Shown in pieces: positions 7,165-8,514 of a stretch of DNA of 8,514 bases. A program made the translations under genes and the position numbers. This DNA is from Candidatus Poseidoniaceae archaeon (GTDB taxonomy: Archaea; Thermoplasmatota; Poseidoniia; Poseidoniales; Poseidoniaceae). Where the stretch lies: contig JAKMFF010000015.1 of assembly GCA_022425585.1 (NCBI GenBank), positions 1 through 8,514 on the forward strand, read 5' to 3'. The notes beneath the pieces are model-generated. The model was not told where the DNA came from. It saw nothing but the letters and a program-made list of their open reading frames with translations, and made no database searches. Numbering within the stretch: position 1 is the stretch's first letter; each line of letters begins with the position of its first letter.

Positions 7165-8040
7165 ATGGAAAAAGAGATTACTGAACCGATAATTCTGTTA
7201 GAGTTTTTAAAATTACAATTCCCCCAAACGACCAACAATAAGTTAAGAAAAATGTTATCGGAAGGCCGGGTAAAAATCAACGATTCGGTGGTTTTTAAAG
7301 CCAAACTACCCCTTGAATTAAATGATAAATTCGAATTATTAGATCGTAGTAACAAGATACTACAAACCGATAAACCACTCAAAGAATTAAAAAAATCAGC
7401 GATTGAAATAATTTACGAGGATGACGATCTTCTTGTTGTGGAAAAACCAGCAAAACTACTTTCTGTGGCAACAGATAAACTTGAACTAAAAACCCTCCAC
7501 GGAAAATGCGTCGACTATCTAAAACAACAAGATGACAAATCTTGGTGCTACATAGTTCATAGATTGGATAAAGAAACTTCAGGGATTATGTTACTATCAA
7601 AAAACAAACAATCCAAAGATTATCTCCAAGAACAATTTTCTCAACGCCAAGTTTACCGGATTTATCATGCAATGGTTGAAGGACAGCCCCTGGAACAATC
7701 GGGTACAGTTGAACAATACCTTATGGAAGATAAACACCTCAACATTAGAACAGTTAACTCAAAACACAAAGATGGAAAACTTGCCATAACCCACTGGGAA
7801 GTAATCCAACAGACAGAGGAAGCATCGCTGATTAGAGTCATGATTGAAACCGGCCGTAGACACCAAATCAGAATGGCCATGAAAGAGCTGGGCTGTCCAA
7901 TAATTGGGGACCAGCTGCACGAGGCTGAATCTAATCCATTTGGGCGTATTTGTTTACATGCAACCTCACTTGAATTTCTTCATCCTGCAACAGATGAGCC
8001 GGTTAGATTTGAATCACAACCACCATTTGCCAAAATATGA
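7165..8040 (+). CDS. RluA-family RNA pseudouridine synthase with S4 domain
   Basis: This 291-aa enzyme isomerises uridine to pseudouridine in rRNA or tRNA. An S4-like RNA-binding domain occupies about residues 8-61 ([17 protein letters not shown]). The catalytic domain starts near 80 with [20 protein letters not shown]. The RluA signature [15 protein letters not shown] carries the catalytic aspartate D135. Further family blocks are [33 protein letters not shown] and the ending [15 protein letters not shown]. It resembles RluC/RluD more than TruC or RluE. Bacteria have this family widely; archaea rarely do. It sits between moeA and uvrA on the same strand with a strong Shine-Dalgarno, so cotranscription is likely. 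The target site is not predictable, hence no gene symbol. Confidence 0.92.
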   Translation: MEKEITEPIILLEFLKLQFPQTTNNKLRKMLSEGRVKINDSVVFKAKLPLELNDKFELLDRSNKILQTDKPLKELKKSAIEIIYEDDDLLVVEKPAKLLSVATDKLELKTLHGKCVDYLKQQDDKSWCYIVHRLDKETSGIMLLSKNKQSKDYLQEQFSQRQVYRIYHAMVEGQPLEQSGTVEQYLMEDKHLNIRTVNSKHKDGKLAITHWEVIQQTEEASLIRVMIETGRRHQIRMAMKELGCPIIGDQLHEAESNPFGRICLHATSLEFLHPATDEPVRFESQPPFAKI

Positions 8041-8108
8041 ACAAAACCATCAATTCAAATAGAGGACTTCTTGAACTCTTGACATCCAATCATGGTTATG
8101 GTGTCGTT

Positions 8109-8514
8109 ATGAGTGATAATCAAGACTGGATTACCGTTCGCGGAGCAAGAACCCACAATCTAAAAAATGTTGACGTTAAATTACCAAGAGGTAAGTTTGT
8201 CGTAGTTTCTGGTGTATCAGGCTCGGGCAAATCTAGCCTTGCTTTTGATACATTATACGCTGAAGGCCAAAGAAGATATGTTGAGAGCTTATCCTCATAC
8301 GCCAGACAATTTATTGGGCAAATGAAAAAAGCCGATTGTGATGGTATAGAAGGGCTTTCGCCAGCAATATCAATCGATCAAAAACAAGGCAGCCACAATC
8401 CTAGGTCAACGGTTGCCACAGTGACTGAAATCCAAGATTATCTAAGATTGCTTTGGGCAAGAATCGGTAAACCACATTGTCCAACTTGCGGCCGAGAAGT
8501 GGCCAGGCGAACAG
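8109..8514 (+). CDS. uvrA: UvrA excinuclease ATPase subunit, N-terminal part (runs off window)
   Basis: UvrA recognises DNA damage and loads UvrB in nucleotide excision repair. Only about 135 of the usual 940 or so residues are present. From the ATG at 8109 the protein opens with the typical [16 protein letters not shown], then Walker A GVSGSGKS (35-42), the UvrA-specific block [27 protein letters not shown], and the start of the first zinc module at HCPTCG (C124, C127). The frame is open upstream, and an ATG at 8037 overlaps the stop of the preceding gene in ATGA. That start would add 24 residues not usual for the family, so I prefer 8109, although neither start has a clear ribosome site. 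The 68-nt spacer 8041-8108 otherwise shows nothing I can name. Together with the RluA-type gene it gives this end of the window a bacterial flavour. Confidence 0.93.
   Translation, partial: MSDNQDWITVRGARTHNLKNVDVKLPRGKFVVVSGVSGSGKSSLAFDTLYAEGQRRYVESLSSYARQFIGQMKKADCDGIEGLSPAISIDQKQGSHNPRSTVATVTEIQDYLRLLWARIGKPHCPTCGREVARRT

Noticed and set aside
8079..8084. TTGACA as a bacterial -35 box for uvrA
   Set aside because: No acceptable -10 element lies 16-18 nt downstream (positions 8101-8108 do not match), so the hexamer is probably chance.
1..8514. Mobile elements, CRISPR arrays or defence genes
   Set aside because: I found no transposase or integrase motifs, no regularly spaced repeats, no inverted-repeat ends and no nuclease-toxin modules.

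Overview
The window is AT-rich, densely packed chromosomal DNA from a prokaryote. It holds nine genes, two of them cut by the window edges, with almost no intergenic space. I see no tRNA, rRNA, CRISPR array, insertion sequence or long repeat. The host is not certain. Archaeal signs are an archaeal-looking beta-CASP RNase, a lysine/arginine-rich small zinc-ribbon protein, a cupredoxin held by a C-terminal membrane helix without a lipobox, and AT-rich TATA-like boxes about 27-29 nt from an ATG with no Shine-Dalgarno. Bacterial-type signs are an RluA-family pseudouridine synthase, UvrA, and strong Shine-Dalgarno sites at other genes. My best inference is a marine planktonic euryarchaeon of the Poseidoniales (Marine Group II) kind that carries bacterial-type genes. 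An uncultured AT-rich marine bacterium remains possible.

Layout. Positions 1-956 (+) are the C-terminal two thirds or more of a beta-CASP metallo-beta-lactamase RNase. Positions 959-1480 (-) are a membrane-anchored type 1 copper protein, tail to tail with the RNase across 2 nt. Positions 1584-1898 (+) are a 104-aa basic zinc-ribbon protein, followed 9 nt later by an FkbM-family methyltransferase (1908-2747) and then a GT4-type glycosyltransferase (2800-4008). The glycosyltransferase converges on a GDP-mannose 4,6-dehydratase (4005-5072, -), and their stop codons overlap in TTAA. Upstream of the dehydratase on the same strand is a TSUP/TauE-SafE-type transporter (5136-5891, -). Divergent from it runs a rightward run: moeA (5946-7151), an RluA-type pseudouridine synthase (7165-8040), and the start of uvrA (8109 to the window end).

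Functional reading. The methyltransferase, glycosyltransferase and GDP-mannose dehydratase form a small surface-glycan set: a deoxysugar nucleotide supply, a transferase, and O-methylation of a product. moeA completes molybdenum cofactor; the transporter divergent from it belongs to a family that moves sulfite, sulfonates and related anions. The RNase, the pseudouridine synthase and UvrA are RNA and DNA maintenance genes.

I did not find a clearly new multi-gene system. The most worthwhile leads are the uncharacterised zinc-ribbon protein, the mixed leaderless/Shine-Dalgarno signals, the bacterial-type rluA-uvrA pair, and several start-codon questions that would change protein localisation or length.
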